Shown: positions 11,201 to 20,800 of the stretch, piece by piece
Layout of the letters: the number at the start of each line of letters is the position of its first letter
Position numbering within the stretch: position 1 is the stretch's first letter
NCBI RefSeq assembly: GCF_001191005.1
Contig: NZ_CP012201.1
Location: 806,001-870,000, forward strand
Length of the DNA: 64,000 bases
Source: Massilia sp. NR 4-1
GTDB lineage: Bacteria > Pseudomonadota > Gammaproteobacteria > Burkholderiales > Burkholderiaceae_D
Reading direction: 5' to 3'
Translations under genes and position numbers: made by a program
The notes under the pieces: model-generated
What the model was told of the DNA's origin: nothing
Databases searched by the model: none
What the model saw: only the letters and a program-made list of their open reading frames with translations

Positions 11201-11761
11201 ATGAGCGAAGACAAAGCAAAGCTGGACGGGCAAGCCTGGTTCACCTTGTCGGGCGATGTGAACAGCGATATGGTGCACCGCGTGTTCGAAGCGGCGGCCG
11301 AGATGAGCGAGGATGGCATCGAAGTCGCGCACATTCTGGTGCAGTCGAACGGTGGCTATGTCAGCGATGGGCTATGCCTTTACAACTACCTGCGCAATCT
11401 GCCGTTCAAGGTGGTCATGTACAACGGCGGGGCGGTGGCCTCGATCGCCGTCATCCTGTTCCTGGCGGGCGAAGAGCGCTATGCCAGCGCCACGGCCCGT
11501 TTCATGGTGCATAAATCGCATGCCAGCGCACCGTCGGGCGCCCGGCCCGACACCCTGCGCGTTATCGTCGAGGGCCTGCAGGCCGACGACCAGCGCACCG
11601 AAGCGATCCTGCGCGATCGCATCAAGCTCAGTGAAAAGCACTGGGAGACGCACAACTACACCGATCTGCACCTGACGGCCCAGGACGCCCACTCGGTGAG
11701 CCTGGTGCATGAGATCCGCGACTTCCGCCCGCCCAAGGGCAAGCGCCTGCGCAATATCTGA
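11201..11761 (+). CDS. ClpP/crotonase-superfamily serine protease-like protein
   Basis: This 186-residue cytosolic protein has the ClpP fold. IEVAHILVQSNGGYVSDGL matches the oxyanion-side glycine strand. S81 in GGAVASIAVIL fits the nucleophile, H104 in RFMVHKSHA the catalytic His, and D155 in YTDLHLTAQDA the Asp, so the triad appears intact. It lacks the N-terminal axial-loop sequence of true ClpP and is shorter. It may therefore be a stand-alone ClpP-like or SppA-like peptidase and not the core ClpXP subunit. The start at 11201 follows GGGGAC. It is divergent from the gcv operon; no clpX or clpA lies nearby. Confidence 0.85.
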   Translation: MSEDKAKLDGQAWFTLSGDVNSDMVHRVFEAAAEMSEDGIEVAHILVQSNGGYVSDGLCLYNYLRNLPFKVVMYNGGAVASIAVILFLAGEERYASATARFMVHKSHASAPSGARPDTLRVIVEGLQADDQRTEAILRDRIKLSEKHWETHNYTDLHLTAQDAHSVSLVHEIRDFRPPKGKRLRNI

Positions 11762-11802
11762 GGGAAGGCGGCACCCGGCGGATGCCGCCGTGCTGGCGTC
11801 AA

Positions 11803-11997
11803 TCAGCGGTTGCGCTGGCTGGCTTTGTTGGCGTTGCCGGTGCTGCCCGACTGTTTATTGCCTTCGTTCTTGCGGCTGGCGCGTTCGTCGGCCAGATCGC
11901 GGCTGACCGAGCGTGAACCCTGGTCGGCCGACTGCCGGCTGGCGCCTTTTTCCGGTTTTTCGGAACCCTTCGATGAGTCCTTGCGGTTCGAGTTCAT
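11803..11997 (-). CDS. Small hydrophilic protein
   Basis: This 64-residue protein is made almost entirely of Ser, Lys, Arg, Gly, Asn, Gln and Glu (for example GSEKPEKGASRQSADQGSR) with no hydrophobic core. It is probably intrinsically disordered, like small general-stress proteins. A TGAGGA ribosome binding site stands at the right distance from the ATG, which supports a real gene. It converges on the ClpP-like gene. No family is recognised, and a stress role is only a guess from composition. Confidence 0.6.
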   Translation of the reverse strand: MNSNRKDSSKGSEKPEKGASRQSADQGSRSVSRDLADERASRKNEGNKQSGSTGNANKASQRNR

Positions 11998-12045
11998 CTT
12001 GATTTCCTCTCATGTGAAAGTGTGAATATCACTCGCCGAAGACGC

Positions 12046-12071
12046 ATCGGTGAAGGCATGCCTTCGCCGAT
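12046..12071. repeat. Long inverted repeat in an intergenic gap
   Basis: ATCGGTGAAGGC and GCCTTCGCCGAT pair over 12 positions (one wobble) around a two-base centre and include the perfect palindrome GAAGGCATGCCTTC. It lies in the 285-base gap 11998-12282, upstream of both the small hydrophilic gene and the divergent DUF1631 gene, where a shared operator or leader hairpin could sit. I see nothing else clear in this gap. Confidence 0.45.
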
Positions 12072-12282
12072 ACCTTTCCGGTGGCGCAATGATGCGATTT
12101 CAGCCACGCTTGCGGTATCGGAGTTCGCCGGGAACGCTTGTAGGATAAGGCCTCCGGCCCCAAGACGTACCTACATGATAGTCCGCAAAAAAACAGAGGC
12201 AAAAGGATGATTTGTTTCTTTTTGCCTATTGCCTTGCGGCAATAATCTGCCAGAATACAAGTAAGTTCACCGAAGGCCCATC

Positions 12283-14898
12283 ATGAATTCCAATCCAACA
12301 ACATCCACGGCGCCGAAGCAGACGGTCTCGCCGCGGCATGCGCTGTTGGAGAGCCTGATCGAGATCGCGCAGCGCCACGTCGCCAGCCAGTTCACCGCGT
12401 TTGCCACCGGCCTGGCCGGCATCCTGGTCGACGGCAACGATATGGGCACCGACTTGCGCGAAGTGCAGATGCGTCTGCGCGCCGGCAATCTGTTGCGTAA
12501 CAGCCACTATGCGCTGCTGAATCTGGTGGCCAAGCGCCTGGACCGCGCCGTGCGCCAGGAGCTGGCGCAGCTCGCCCCCGGCAAAAAGGCCGCGCCGCGC
12601 GCCGCCGACCAGCCGCTGTCCCTGGTGCCGTACGAGGAGATGGACAGCAAGGTGGCGCTGGGCAGCGTCAGCAAGCCGTTCGAGACGCGCTATGCCGACG
12701 CGCTGGCGACATTGAATGTGCGCCTGGCCTTCCTGCTCGACCGCGACATCCTGCGCGTGAACCAGAATCCCTTCCGACCCGACGTCTTCCTCGCCGCCGT
12801 GCTGGATGCCTGGAGCGAGTTGAGTACCGATGAAGAAGCGGCCCATCTGCTGCCCGCGCTGCTCAAGCCGGACAGCTTTATCGATATGGGGCCGATGCTG
12901 GAAGAGTTGAACCTGGCCCTGGAGCGCAAGGGCGTGCTGCCCGGCTCCGTGGAAAAGTACAAGGCGCGCAAGGCCGACAGCCATGACGCTTCCGCCGCGC
13001 CGGCCCGCCAGCGCAAGCAGCAGGCCGCGCTGGCCGAGCAGCTGCGCCAGTTCTTCTCGGCGCAGGACGCGCCGCCGGCCGCCGCGCAAGGCCCGGCCTT
13101 GATGGAGCAGATTGGCGATTTCGACCTGGCGCTGCCGCATCTGGCGGGCGGCGGCCAGCCGGCCAGCGTTTCGGTGCCGATCGGCGTCGCCGCCGCAGGA
13201 TTCGCGTTGACCGGCCTGGCCGGCGGCGCGGCGGTTGGCGGCATGGGCTTGGCGGTGGCCGGTCCGGCTGGCGCAGCGCAGGCGGCGGGACAGTTTGCCG
13301 CGCCGGCCGCAGGCCTGGCGCAAGCACCCTGGCTGCAAGGCGCGGCGCAAGGATTCGTCGGCAATGTGACGAATGAAGCAGCCCAGCATGCCTCCGTGGT
13401 GGGCGCCAAGCAGCCTTTGCTCAGCTACCTGGCCCAATTGCAGCAGAATGCGGCCTTGATGGGCGGCTGGCGGCCGGACGCCGGGCCGGCCGCGCCAGGC
13501 CAGGCCACATCTGTGCATGCTATGGCCGCGCAGGGGGCATCGGCAGGCGCCGCCACCCAAGCCGCAGCGGCGCAAAGCGCGGCGGGGCAGGGCGCCTTCG
13601 GACAGGATGCCGCCATGGCATTTCCGGCGGCGGCCTTTGCCGCTGGCGCCACCTTGCCGCCGAATGTATTCGTGCTGCCCTCGATCAAACAAGCGGCGCC
13701 GCAAGGCAGCCTGTCGCGCGCCGACGAAAGCACCATCGACCTGCTGTCGGCGGTGTTCGAAACCGTTTTCCGCGACCAGAGCATTTCGCCCGAAATCCGC
13801 AACCTGATCCGCTTCCTGCAAATCCCCGTGCTGAAAGCGGCCCTGCTGGACAAGGACTTCTTCTTCCAGGAAGAGCACCCGGCGCGGCGCATGATCGACC
13901 TCTTGTCGCGCATGGGCTGGGAGCAGCACAAGAATCCCGAGGATCCGCTGTACCAGGCCATGCAGCGCAGCGTGGACCGCGTGGGCCGCGATTACGAACA
14001 TGAGCTGGGCGTCTTCACCGAAGCTGTCGACGAGCTGGAAGCCTCGATCAAGGCCGAAGAAACGGCCGCTGCCGCCGCGATCGCCGAGCCGATCGCCGCC
14101 GCGTTGAAACAGGAAAAGATGGCCGCCGCCGCCCGCTCGGCCAAGGATGCCGTCGCGCTGCGCATCGGCACCGGCGAAGTGATCGCCGTGCTGGAAGCCT
14201 TCCTCGAAAACAAATGGACCTCGGTGCTGACCATTGCCTACAGCGTCGAAGATGAAAAGCCGGGCGCCGTCAACAATGCGACCCAGACCATGGATGACCT
14301 GATCTGGAGCGTCAAGCCCAAGATCAGCGCCGAGGAACGCAAAAAGCTGATCGCCCGCCTGCCAACCCTGCTCTCGGCCCTGAACAAATGGCTGGACGTG
14401 ATCAAGTGGCAGGACGCCGACCGTCTGCAATTTTTCGCCGAGCTGGCCGAATGCCACGCCTCCATCGTGCGCGCCCCGCTGGAAATCTCGCCCGAACGCC
14501 AGCTTGAAATCTCGATGGAAGTGGCGCAGAAGGCCGCCGAGCGCCGCCTGCAGCTGCAAGCCAAAGCTGAACAGGAAGCCGCCGCCGCACCCCCGGCCGA
14601 CGACGATGCCAGCATTGAAGTTGACAGTCTCACGCGCGGCATGTGGCTTGAATTCGACCAGGAAGAAGGCGCGGCGCGCAAAGTCAAGCTGGCCTGGATC
14701 AGTCCCTTGCGTACGCTCTACATCTTCTCCACCAGCAGCCGGCAGGAAGCGTTTTCCCTGTCCGGCGAAGCACTGGCCCAGCGCTTCCGCGACGACCAAG
14801 TAAGGCTGGTCCGCAGCGAAGGCGTGGTCGGCCAAGCCCTCTCCCGCGCCATGGGCATCAATGCCGTCAACGACGCCGCCACCGCCAGCGTCGCCTAA
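12283..14898 (+). CDS. DUF1631 family protein
   Basis: This 871-residue protein matches the DUF1631 family, common in beta- and gammaproteobacteria and sometimes mislabelled thymidine phosphorylase. Residues ~15-230 form the helical N-terminal part (LLESLIEIAQRHVASQFTAF). Residues ~290-470 are a low-complexity Ala/Gly/Gln linker. Residues ~480-760 are the second helical block (LLSAVFETVFRDQSISPEIR). The last ~90 residues (MWLEFDQEEGAARKVKLAWI, later LRTLYIFSTSSRQEAFSL) look like a PilZ-type barrel. A link to c-di-GMP signalling is therefore plausible but unproven. No signal peptide is seen. It is transcribed alone and converges on a phosphatase gene. Confidence 0.85.
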   Translation: MNSNPTTSTAPKQTVSPRHALLESLIEIAQRHVASQFTAFATGLAGILVDGNDMGTDLREVQMRLRAGNLLRNSHYALLNLVAKRLDRAVRQELAQLAPGKKAAPRAADQPLSLVPYEEMDSKVALGSVSKPFETRYADALATLNVRLAFLLDRDILRVNQNPFRPDVFLAAVLDAWSELSTDEEAAHLLPALLKPDSFIDMGPMLEELNLALERKGVLPGSVEKYKARKADSHDASAAPARQRKQQAALAEQLRQFFSAQDAPPAAAQGPALMEQIGDFDLALPHLAGGGQPASVSVPIGVAAAGFALTGLAGGAAVGGMGLAVAGPAGAAQAAGQFAAPAAGLAQAPWLQGAAQGFVGNVTNEAAQHASVVGAKQPLLSYLAQLQQNAALMGGWRPDAGPAAPGQATSVHAMAAQGASAGAATQAAAAQSAAGQGAFGQDAAMAFPAAAFAAGATLPPNVFVLPSIKQAAPQGSLSRADESTIDLLSAVFETVFRDQSISPEIRNLIRFLQIPVLKAALLDKDFFFQEEHPARRMIDLLSRMGWEQHKNPEDPLYQAMQRSVDRVGRDYEHELGVFTEAVDELEASIKAEETAAAAAIAEPIAAALKQEKMAAAARSAKDAVALRIGTGEVIAVLEAFLENKWTSVLTIAYSVEDEKPGAVNNATQTMDDLIWSVKPKISAEERKKLIARLPTLLSALNKWLDVIKWQDADRLQFFAELAECHASIVRAPLEISPERQLEISMEVAQKAAERRLQLQAKAEQEAAAAPPADDDASIEVDSLTRGMWLEFDQEEGAARKVKLAWISPLRTLYIFSTSSRQEAFSLSGEALAQRFRDDQVRLVRSEGVVGQALSRAMGINAVNDAATASVA

Positions 14899-14908
14899 GT
14901 CCCGCCGC

Positions 14909-14984
14909 GTTTGCGCCAGATCAAAGAATGTCCCGCCCGGGTGTCAGGCGCGGCCGCCGAGGCATCAGGGGGGGGGGACATTGG
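14909..14984. repeat. Dispersed palindromic repeat, copy A
   Basis: This noncoding stretch between the convergent DUF1631 and phosphatase genes shares GTTTGCGCCA, ATCAA, GAATGTCC, CAG and CCGAGGC, in the same order, with copy B at 29413-29556. It begins with AATGTCC and ends GGACATT, so the ends are inverted. A run of ten G lies just before the second end. Confidence 0.7.
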
Positions 14985-14994
14985 CTGACTGAGG

Positions 14995-15480
14995 TCAAAG
15001 TTGGGAGGTGGGGTGTGCGCGCAGGTCGCGGATCAGGCCGTCGGCGGCGTCTTCGATATAGTCGAGCACCTGGTCGAAGCCTTGCACGCCGCCATAGTAG
15101 GGATCGGGGACTTCCAGTACGCGATGATTGCGGGCGTATTGCATGAACAGGCCAAGCTTGTGGCGCAGCTCGGGCGGGCAGGCGCGTTGCAACAGCTCCA
15201 GATTGTCGCGGTCCATGGCCAGCAGCAGGTCGAAGCGTTCGAAGTCGTCGGCGCTGACCTGGCGGGCGCGTTGCTGCGTCAGGTCGTAGCCGCGCTGGGC
15301 GGCGTGGCGCGCGGAGCGGGCGTCGGGGGCTTCGCCGACGTGGTAGGCGTGGGTGCCGGCGGAGTCGATGTGCAGCGCCAGGCCGGCCGCGGCGGCGCGC
15401 TGGCGCAGCACGCCTTCGGCCGTGGGCGAACGGCAGATATTGCCCATGCAGACAAAGAGGATCGAAGGTATGGGTTCCAT
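14995..15480 (-). CDS. Low-molecular-weight protein tyrosine phosphatase
   Basis: This 161-residue cytosolic enzyme removes phosphate from tyrosine. The P-loop is C11-MGNIC-R17-S (CX5RS), preceded by ILFV. The general acid Asp lies in VPDPYYGG near residue 127, as the family requires. The start at 15480 places MEPIPSILFVCMGN at the N-terminus; the frame extends far upstream, but that overlaps the divergent serine-hydrolase gene. No tyrosine kinase or exopolysaccharide genes lie next to it, so this is the stand-alone YfkJ/Etp-like type. Confidence 0.95.
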   Translation of the reverse strand: MEPIPSILFVCMGNICRSPTAEGVLRQRAAAAGLALHIDSAGTHAYHVGEAPDARSARHAAQRGYDLTQQRARQVSADDFERFDLLLAMDRDNLELLQRACPPELRHKLGLFMQYARNHRVLEVPDPYYGGVQGFDQVLDYIEDAADGLIRDLRAHPTSQL

Positions 15481-15502
15481 AGGTTTCCCGGTTAAGCCGT
15501 CA

Positions 15503-15541
15503 ATATTGCAGATAATGTTATTGTTATCAATGCCGCAATAT
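15503..15541. promoter_or_regulatory. AT-rich inverted repeat in a divergent promoter region
   Basis: ATATTGC (15503-15509) and GCAATAT (15535-15541) form an inverted repeat around an AT-rich core that also contains GATAA and TTATC. It lies between the divergent phosphatase and serine-hydrolase starts and is much more AT-rich than its surroundings. It may be a shared operator or promoter. Confidence 0.4.
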
Positions 15542-15597
15542 GAAATTATTGCGTTATGGTAATTTCGTCTTCGCTGTTCTTTTCCCGGATACCCACG

Positions 15598-17016
15598 ATG
15601 CCCGCCCATAGACCGCCATATCCGCTGCTGCCCGTCCTGCTCTCCATCCTGCTGCCGCTGGCCGCGCATGCCGCCCAGCCCGAGCCGCTGAACGAGCGCG
15701 TGGACCGCGTTTTCGAGCAATATAACCGTGCCGACTCGCCCGGCTGCGCCTTGGGCGTGATCCGCGACGGTCGCATGGTCTACCAGAAGGGCTATGGCCA
15801 GGCCAGCCTGGAATACGGCTTGCCGATCCGTCCCGAGCGCACGGTATTCGATATCGGTTCGACTTCCAAGCAGTTTACCGCCGCCGCCATCCTGCTGCTG
15901 GTGCAGGACGGGAAGCTGGCGCTGGATGACGATATCCGCACATTCCTGCCCGGCATGCCGGATTACGGCGCGCCCATCACCGTGCGCCACCTGCTGCACC
16001 ATACCAGCGGCTTGCGCGACTATCTGGTGCTGCTGACGATGGCGGGCTTTAACGACGAAGACTACACCACCGATGCCGATGCGCTGATAGCCATCCAGCG
16101 CCAGAAGGCCCTGAATTTCAAGCCGGGCAGCGAACACCGCTACAGCAATACCGGCTACTTCCTGCTCGGCCAGATCGTCAAGCAGGTGAGCGGCAAGACC
16201 TTGGGCGAGTTCTCGCGCGAGCGCATCTTCGAGCCGCTGGGCATGAAGGAGACGCGCATCCTGGAAAACCACCGCACCGTCTTTCCGCAGCGCGCCACGG
16301 CCTATCTGCTGCGGCCGGACGGCAGCTTCGGCGTGAATATGTCGGACTGGGAGCAGGCCGGCGACGGCGCGGTGCAGACCAATCTGAGCGATCTGGCGAA
16401 GTGGGACGCCAACTTCTATGCGCCCAAAATCGGCGGCGCCTGGCTCAATGAACAGTTGCAGCAAGCGGGCCGCTTGAACGACGGCTCCAGCATCCAGTAT
16501 GCGCGCGGCCTGATGCTGGAGGAGTATCGCGGCCAGCGCATCGTGGCGCACGCGGGGGCTTTCGCAGGTTACCGCTCGCAGATGGTGCGCATTCCGGCGC
16601 AGCGGATGACGGTGGCTGTCTTATGCAATCTGGCCCAGGCCCGTCCCGCCAAACTGGCCCTCGACGTGGTGGACATCTATCTGGAGCCGGTGTTGACGGG
16701 CAGCCGCGAACCGGGCAAGGCGCGCGCCAAGCCCGAAGCCTTCTCGCCGCCGGCGGGCGGCGAGGGCGCCTTCCTTGGCCGTTACCATAGCCCGGAATTG
16801 CAGGTGACGTGGGAGGTGCAGCTCAAGGACGGCCAGCTGCGCATGCGTTCCGCGCGCGACGAAGCGCCGCTGCTCCCCGTGGCCCAGGATACCTTCACCG
16901 CGCACGGCGCCACCATCCGCATGCAGCGCGACGCGGCGAATGCCGTCAGCGGCTTTGTGGTCGACACCGGGCGCGCCAACGGCATGAAGTTCGAGCGGAA
17001 AATTAAGGATAGCTGA
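15598..17016 (+). CDS. Exported serine hydrolase, class C beta-lactamase family
   Basis: This ~472-residue protein has the penicillin-binding-protein/class C beta-lactamase fold. A signal peptide (LLPVLLSILLPLAAHAA) supports the ATG at 15598 over the one at 15556. The nucleophile motif is STSK in DIGSTSKQFTA and the second motif is YSN in HRYSNTGYF. HHTSGLRDY is the conserved HTSG segment. A ~90-residue C-terminal extension (GRYHSPELQVTWEVQLKDG) resembles the DUF3471-like barrel found in peptidase and esterase members. It is probably a periplasmic peptidase or esterase; substrate and lactamase activity cannot be inferred. Confidence 0.88.
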   Translation: MPAHRPPYPLLPVLLSILLPLAAHAAQPEPLNERVDRVFEQYNRADSPGCALGVIRDGRMVYQKGYGQASLEYGLPIRPERTVFDIGSTSKQFTAAAILLLVQDGKLALDDDIRTFLPGMPDYGAPITVRHLLHHTSGLRDYLVLLTMAGFNDEDYTTDADALIAIQRQKALNFKPGSEHRYSNTGYFLLGQIVKQVSGKTLGEFSRERIFEPLGMKETRILENHRTVFPQRATAYLLRPDGSFGVNMSDWEQAGDGAVQTNLSDLAKWDANFYAPKIGGAWLNEQLQQAGRLNDGSSIQYARGLMLEEYRGQRIVAHAGAFAGYRSQMVRIPAQRMTVAVLCNLAQARPAKLALDVVDIYLEPVLTGSREPGKARAKPEAFSPPAGGEGAFLGRYHSPELQVTWEVQLKDGQLRMRSARDEAPLLPVAQDTFTAHGATIRMQRDAANAVSGFVVDTGRANGMKFERKIKDS

Positions 17017-17096
17017 AGCCTGTTCCGATTGAATCCGGACGGCCGCCGCGCCGTGTATCATGCGCTGAGCGTCCGTCTGGACAGGCAACAAGAGAT

Positions 17097-17747
17097 ATGG
17101 CAATGATGAATGGTTGGCAGTTTTTGAGTATGTTGGGCAGTTTGAATGTGACCGGCCCGCTGGGTGTGGCGATCGCGGTCTGGCTGTTGGCGGGTAAATC
17201 CTGGCGCTTGACCTTGAACTGGTGCCTGCTGTTTGGCGCCGGCATGGCGCTGGTGGTTGGAACGAAGGTGGCGTATCTGGGCTGGGGGCTGGGCGTGCCG
17301 GAAGTGCAGTTCGCCGGCATCAGCGGTCATGCCATGCGCGCCTGCGCGGTCTTCCCGGTGGCGGCCTACCTGGCGTCGCGCCACCGTTCTCTGGAATTCC
17401 GTTATTGGGCCACGGGCGGCGGCGTGCTGCTGTCCCTGCTGGTCAGCGTTTCACGCGTGCCGGTGCTGGCCCACTCCTGGTCGGAAGTGATCACCGGCGC
17501 CGGCCTCGGCCTGGCCGTGGCCGGCGCCTTCATCTGGAGCGCCCGCACCGAACGCCACGTGGTGATGGGCCGTGTGCTGGCCGTGCTTTGCCTGCCGGTG
17601 CTGGTGCTGGCGCCGCGCGCCGAGCCGGCGCCCACCGAGCAATGGATGCGCGATCTGGCGCTCTACCTGTCGGGCAAGGACAAGCCGCACCAGCGCACCT
17701 GGCAGCTTGGACCGCCGAAAAACGGCTCGCACAGCCCGCTGCTCTAG
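17097..17747 (+). CDS. PAP2-superfamily membrane phosphatase
   Basis: This 216-residue integral membrane protein has about five hydrophobic helices. Its motifs include SGH (AGISGHAMRAC) and SRVPVLAHSWSEVITG, which matches SRxxxxxHxxxD with Glu in place of the final Asp. The first motif, KxxxxxxRP, is only partly kept (KVAYLGWGL). It may dephosphorylate a lipid phosphate such as undecaprenyl pyrophosphate or phosphatidic acid, but the substrate is unknown. It follows the serine hydrolase by 80 bases and may be co-transcribed with it. Confidence 0.85.
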   Translation: MAMMNGWQFLSMLGSLNVTGPLGVAIAVWLLAGKSWRLTLNWCLLFGAGMALVVGTKVAYLGWGLGVPEVQFAGISGHAMRACAVFPVAAYLASRHRSLEFRYWATGGGVLLSLLVSVSRVPVLAHSWSEVITGAGLGLAVAGAFIWSARTERHVVMGRVLAVLCLPVLVLAPRAEPAPTEQWMRDLALYLSGKDKPHQRTWQLGPPKNGSHSPLL

Positions 17748-17798
17748 CGTTGCGGCACGTTCCAGCAGTGAGTTTTTGACCAGATTCCATTCACAAAA

Positions 17799-17807
17799 TG
17801 GTATGAT
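17799..17807 (+). promoter_or_regulatory. Extended -10 promoter upstream of smc
   Basis: TGGTATGAT is a TG-N-TATGAT extended -10, about 50 bases before the smc start codon. TTGACC lies upstream at 20-base spacing, too far for a normal -35. Transcription would start near 17814. Confidence 0.55.
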
Positions 17808-17854
17808 AGCCAGGTTTTTAACCATGCCTGTCCGGGCGAAGAACAGATAACAAC

Positions 17855-20800
17855 GTGCGTCTATCTTCCATCAAATTGTCGGGATTTAAGTCTTTCGTGG
17901 ATCCCACCAATTTCCAGGTGCCCGGGCAGCTGGTAGGCGTGGTCGGCCCCAATGGCTGCGGCAAGTCGAATATCATCGACGCCGTGCGCTGGGTGCTGGG
18001 TGAATCCAAGGCCTCGGAACTGCGCGGCGAATCCATGCAGGACGTGATTTTCAACGGCTCGACCCTGCGCAAACCGGCCGGGCGGGCCTCGGTCGAACTG
18101 GTGTTCGACAACCATGAAGGCAAGGCTTCCGGCCAGTGGGGCCAATATGCCGAGATCGCGGTCAAGCGCACGCTGACGCGCGACGGCACCTCCACTTACT
18201 ACATCAACAGCCAGCCGGTGCGCCGCCGCGATATCCAGGACATCTTCCTCGGTACCGGTCTTGGGCCGCGCGCCTACGCCATCATCGGCCAGGGTATGAT
18301 TGCCCGCATCATCGAATCGCGCCCGGAAGAGCTGCGCGTCTTCCTGGAAGAGGCGGCCGGCGTGTCGAAGTACAAGGAGCGCCGCCGCGAAACGGAAAAC
18401 CGCCTGCACGATACGCGCGAAAACCTGCTGCGCGTGGAAGACATCCTGCGCGAGCTGAATACCAATCTGGAACGGCTGGAGGCGCAGGCCGCAGTGGCGA
18501 ACAAATTCCACCAGCTGCAATCGGACCAGGAAGAGAAGCAGAAACTGCTCTGGCTCCTGCGCAAAAACGAGGCGCACAGCGAGCAGACGCGCTTTTTCCG
18601 CGAAGTGGAACAGGCCCAGACCGATCTGGAAGAGCAGACGGCCAAGCTGCGCCATGTCGAGCTGTCGCTGGAGCAGATGCGCCAGGCCCACTTCGCCGTG
18701 GGCGACCGCCTGCACCAGGCGCAGGGCCATCTGTACCAGACCAATTCCGAGATCGGCAGCCTGGAGGCGCAGATCAAGTTCGTGATCGAATCGCGCACCC
18801 GCCTGCAGCAGCAGTTGGTGGCGCTGGCCGCCCAGCGCGACCAGTGGCAGCAGCAGGCCAGCGACTATGCCGGCCAGGTCGAGGAAGCCGAATTCAATCT
18901 GGAAGAGCTGTCGGCCAAGGTCGAGCAGTCGCGCATCATGGCCGAGCAGAAGGCCGAGCTGCTGCCCATGCTGGAAACGGAATGGCGCGAGGCGCAGAAC
19001 CGCAGCACGGAATCGCGCGCCCGCATCATGCAGGCGCAGCAGCAGCTGGAACTGGAATCGGCGCACCAGCGCAACGCCTCCAATATTCTTTCCGGCCTGG
19101 CGACACGGCGCGAACGCCTGCAGCAGGAAAAGAGCGGCCTGGCCCTGCCGGACTCCAGCCACCTGGCGAACCTGAAGATGCAGCTGGAAGAAAAGCAGCA
19201 GACCCTGGAAGAGCAGAACTTCCATCTGGAAGAAGCGCTGGAGCTGCAGCCTAAGCTGGAAGAGGAACGGCAGCAGGCGCAAGCCGCGGTGCAAAAGGAA
19301 ACGGCGGCCAACGCCCAGCTGGAAGCGCGCCTGAACGCGCTGCGCCAGTTGCAGGAGCGGGTGCAGACCGAGGGCAAGGTCACGCCCTGGCTGGAAAAGC
19401 ATGAGCTGAACGAGCTGCCGCGCCTGTGGCAGAAGCTGCATATCGAAGACGGCTGGGAAAGCGCGCTGGAAGCGGTGCTGCGCGAGCGTACCTCGGCCTT
19501 GCAGGTATCGAACCTGGACTGGGCCAAGCATTTCTTCAGCGACGCGCCGCCGGCCAAGCTGGCCCTGTTCGCGCCGGTGACGGCGGCGCCCGCCGCCGAG
19601 CCGGAAGTGGCGGGCCTGAAGCGGTTTATCAGCCTGCTGAAGCTCAACGATCCCGGCCTGCGCGGCGTGCTGCAGGACTGGCTGCACCTGGTCTTCATGG
19701 CCGAGGATGCGGCGGCCGCCTTCCAGGCGCGCGCCAGCTTGCCGGCGGGCGCCTGCGTCGTCACGCGCCAGGGCCATATGATCACGCAGAACAGCGTGCG
19801 CTTCTACGCCGCCGACGCGGAGCAGGACGGCATGCTGGGCCGCCAGCAGGAAATCGAAAACATCGGCAAGCAGTTGCGCGCCCAGTCCATGCTGGCCGAA
19901 GAAGCGCGTTCGCGCGCCGTGCGCGCCGAGGCGGCAGTCAGCAACCACGCCCGTACCCTGGCCGAGCTGCGCCAGAAGATCCAGAGCCTGACCCAGACCG
20001 TGCATAGCCTGCAACTGGAGGTGATGAAGCTGTCCGAAGTGGAAGCGCGCTTCAACCAGCGCAGCGATCAGATCGAGGCTGATCTGGCCGAGATCGCGGC
20101 GCAGGAAGAGGAGCAGATGCAGGTCAAGCTCGAATCGGAGGAAAAATTCGAGCAGCTCGATATGGAGCTGGGCAATCTGCAGGGCGAGCACGAGGAAGGC
20201 CAGACCGCCTTCATGGACAAGGAGCAGCGGCTGGCCGATGCGCGCGAAGCGCTGCGTGAGCTGGAACGCAAGGCGCAGGAAGCCGAATTCGCCGAGAAGG
20301 CGGCGCGCAGCCGCATCGAGGAGTTGCGGCGCAATATCGTCACCGCCAGCAACCAGGTGGAGCAGGTCGAACAGAGCGTGAAAGCCGGCCAGCTGGAGCT
20401 GGAAGGCCTGGAATCGGGCGCCGCCAACGAAGGCTTGCAGGGACTGCTCGACCGCCGCACGCAGCAGGAGCGCGCGCTGGCCGATGCGCGCCATGAGCTG
20501 GACCAGATCACCCAGCAGCTGCGCCAGGCCGAGGATGCGCGCATGCAGTCCGAGCGCACCCTCCAGCCGCAGCGCGACAAGATCACCGAGATGCAGCTCA
20601 AGGAACAGGCCGCGCGCCTGAACCAGGAGCAGTTCGCCCAGCAGCTGGCCGAGGTGCAGGCCGACGAGGCGGCGCTGAGCGAGAAGCTGCATCCGGATAT
20701 GAAGCCGTCCTATCTGCAGGGCGAGGTGACGCGCCTGAGCAATGCGATCACGGCGCTGGGCGCGGTCAACCTGGCGGCGCTCGACGAGCTGTCGCAGGCG

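Noticed and set aside
14968..14978. Ten-G tract as a phase-variation switch
   Set aside because: It lies in noncoding DNA between convergent genes, not in a reading frame or promoter spacer, so slippage there would not change a known gene. It may instead be a sequencing-sensitive spot.
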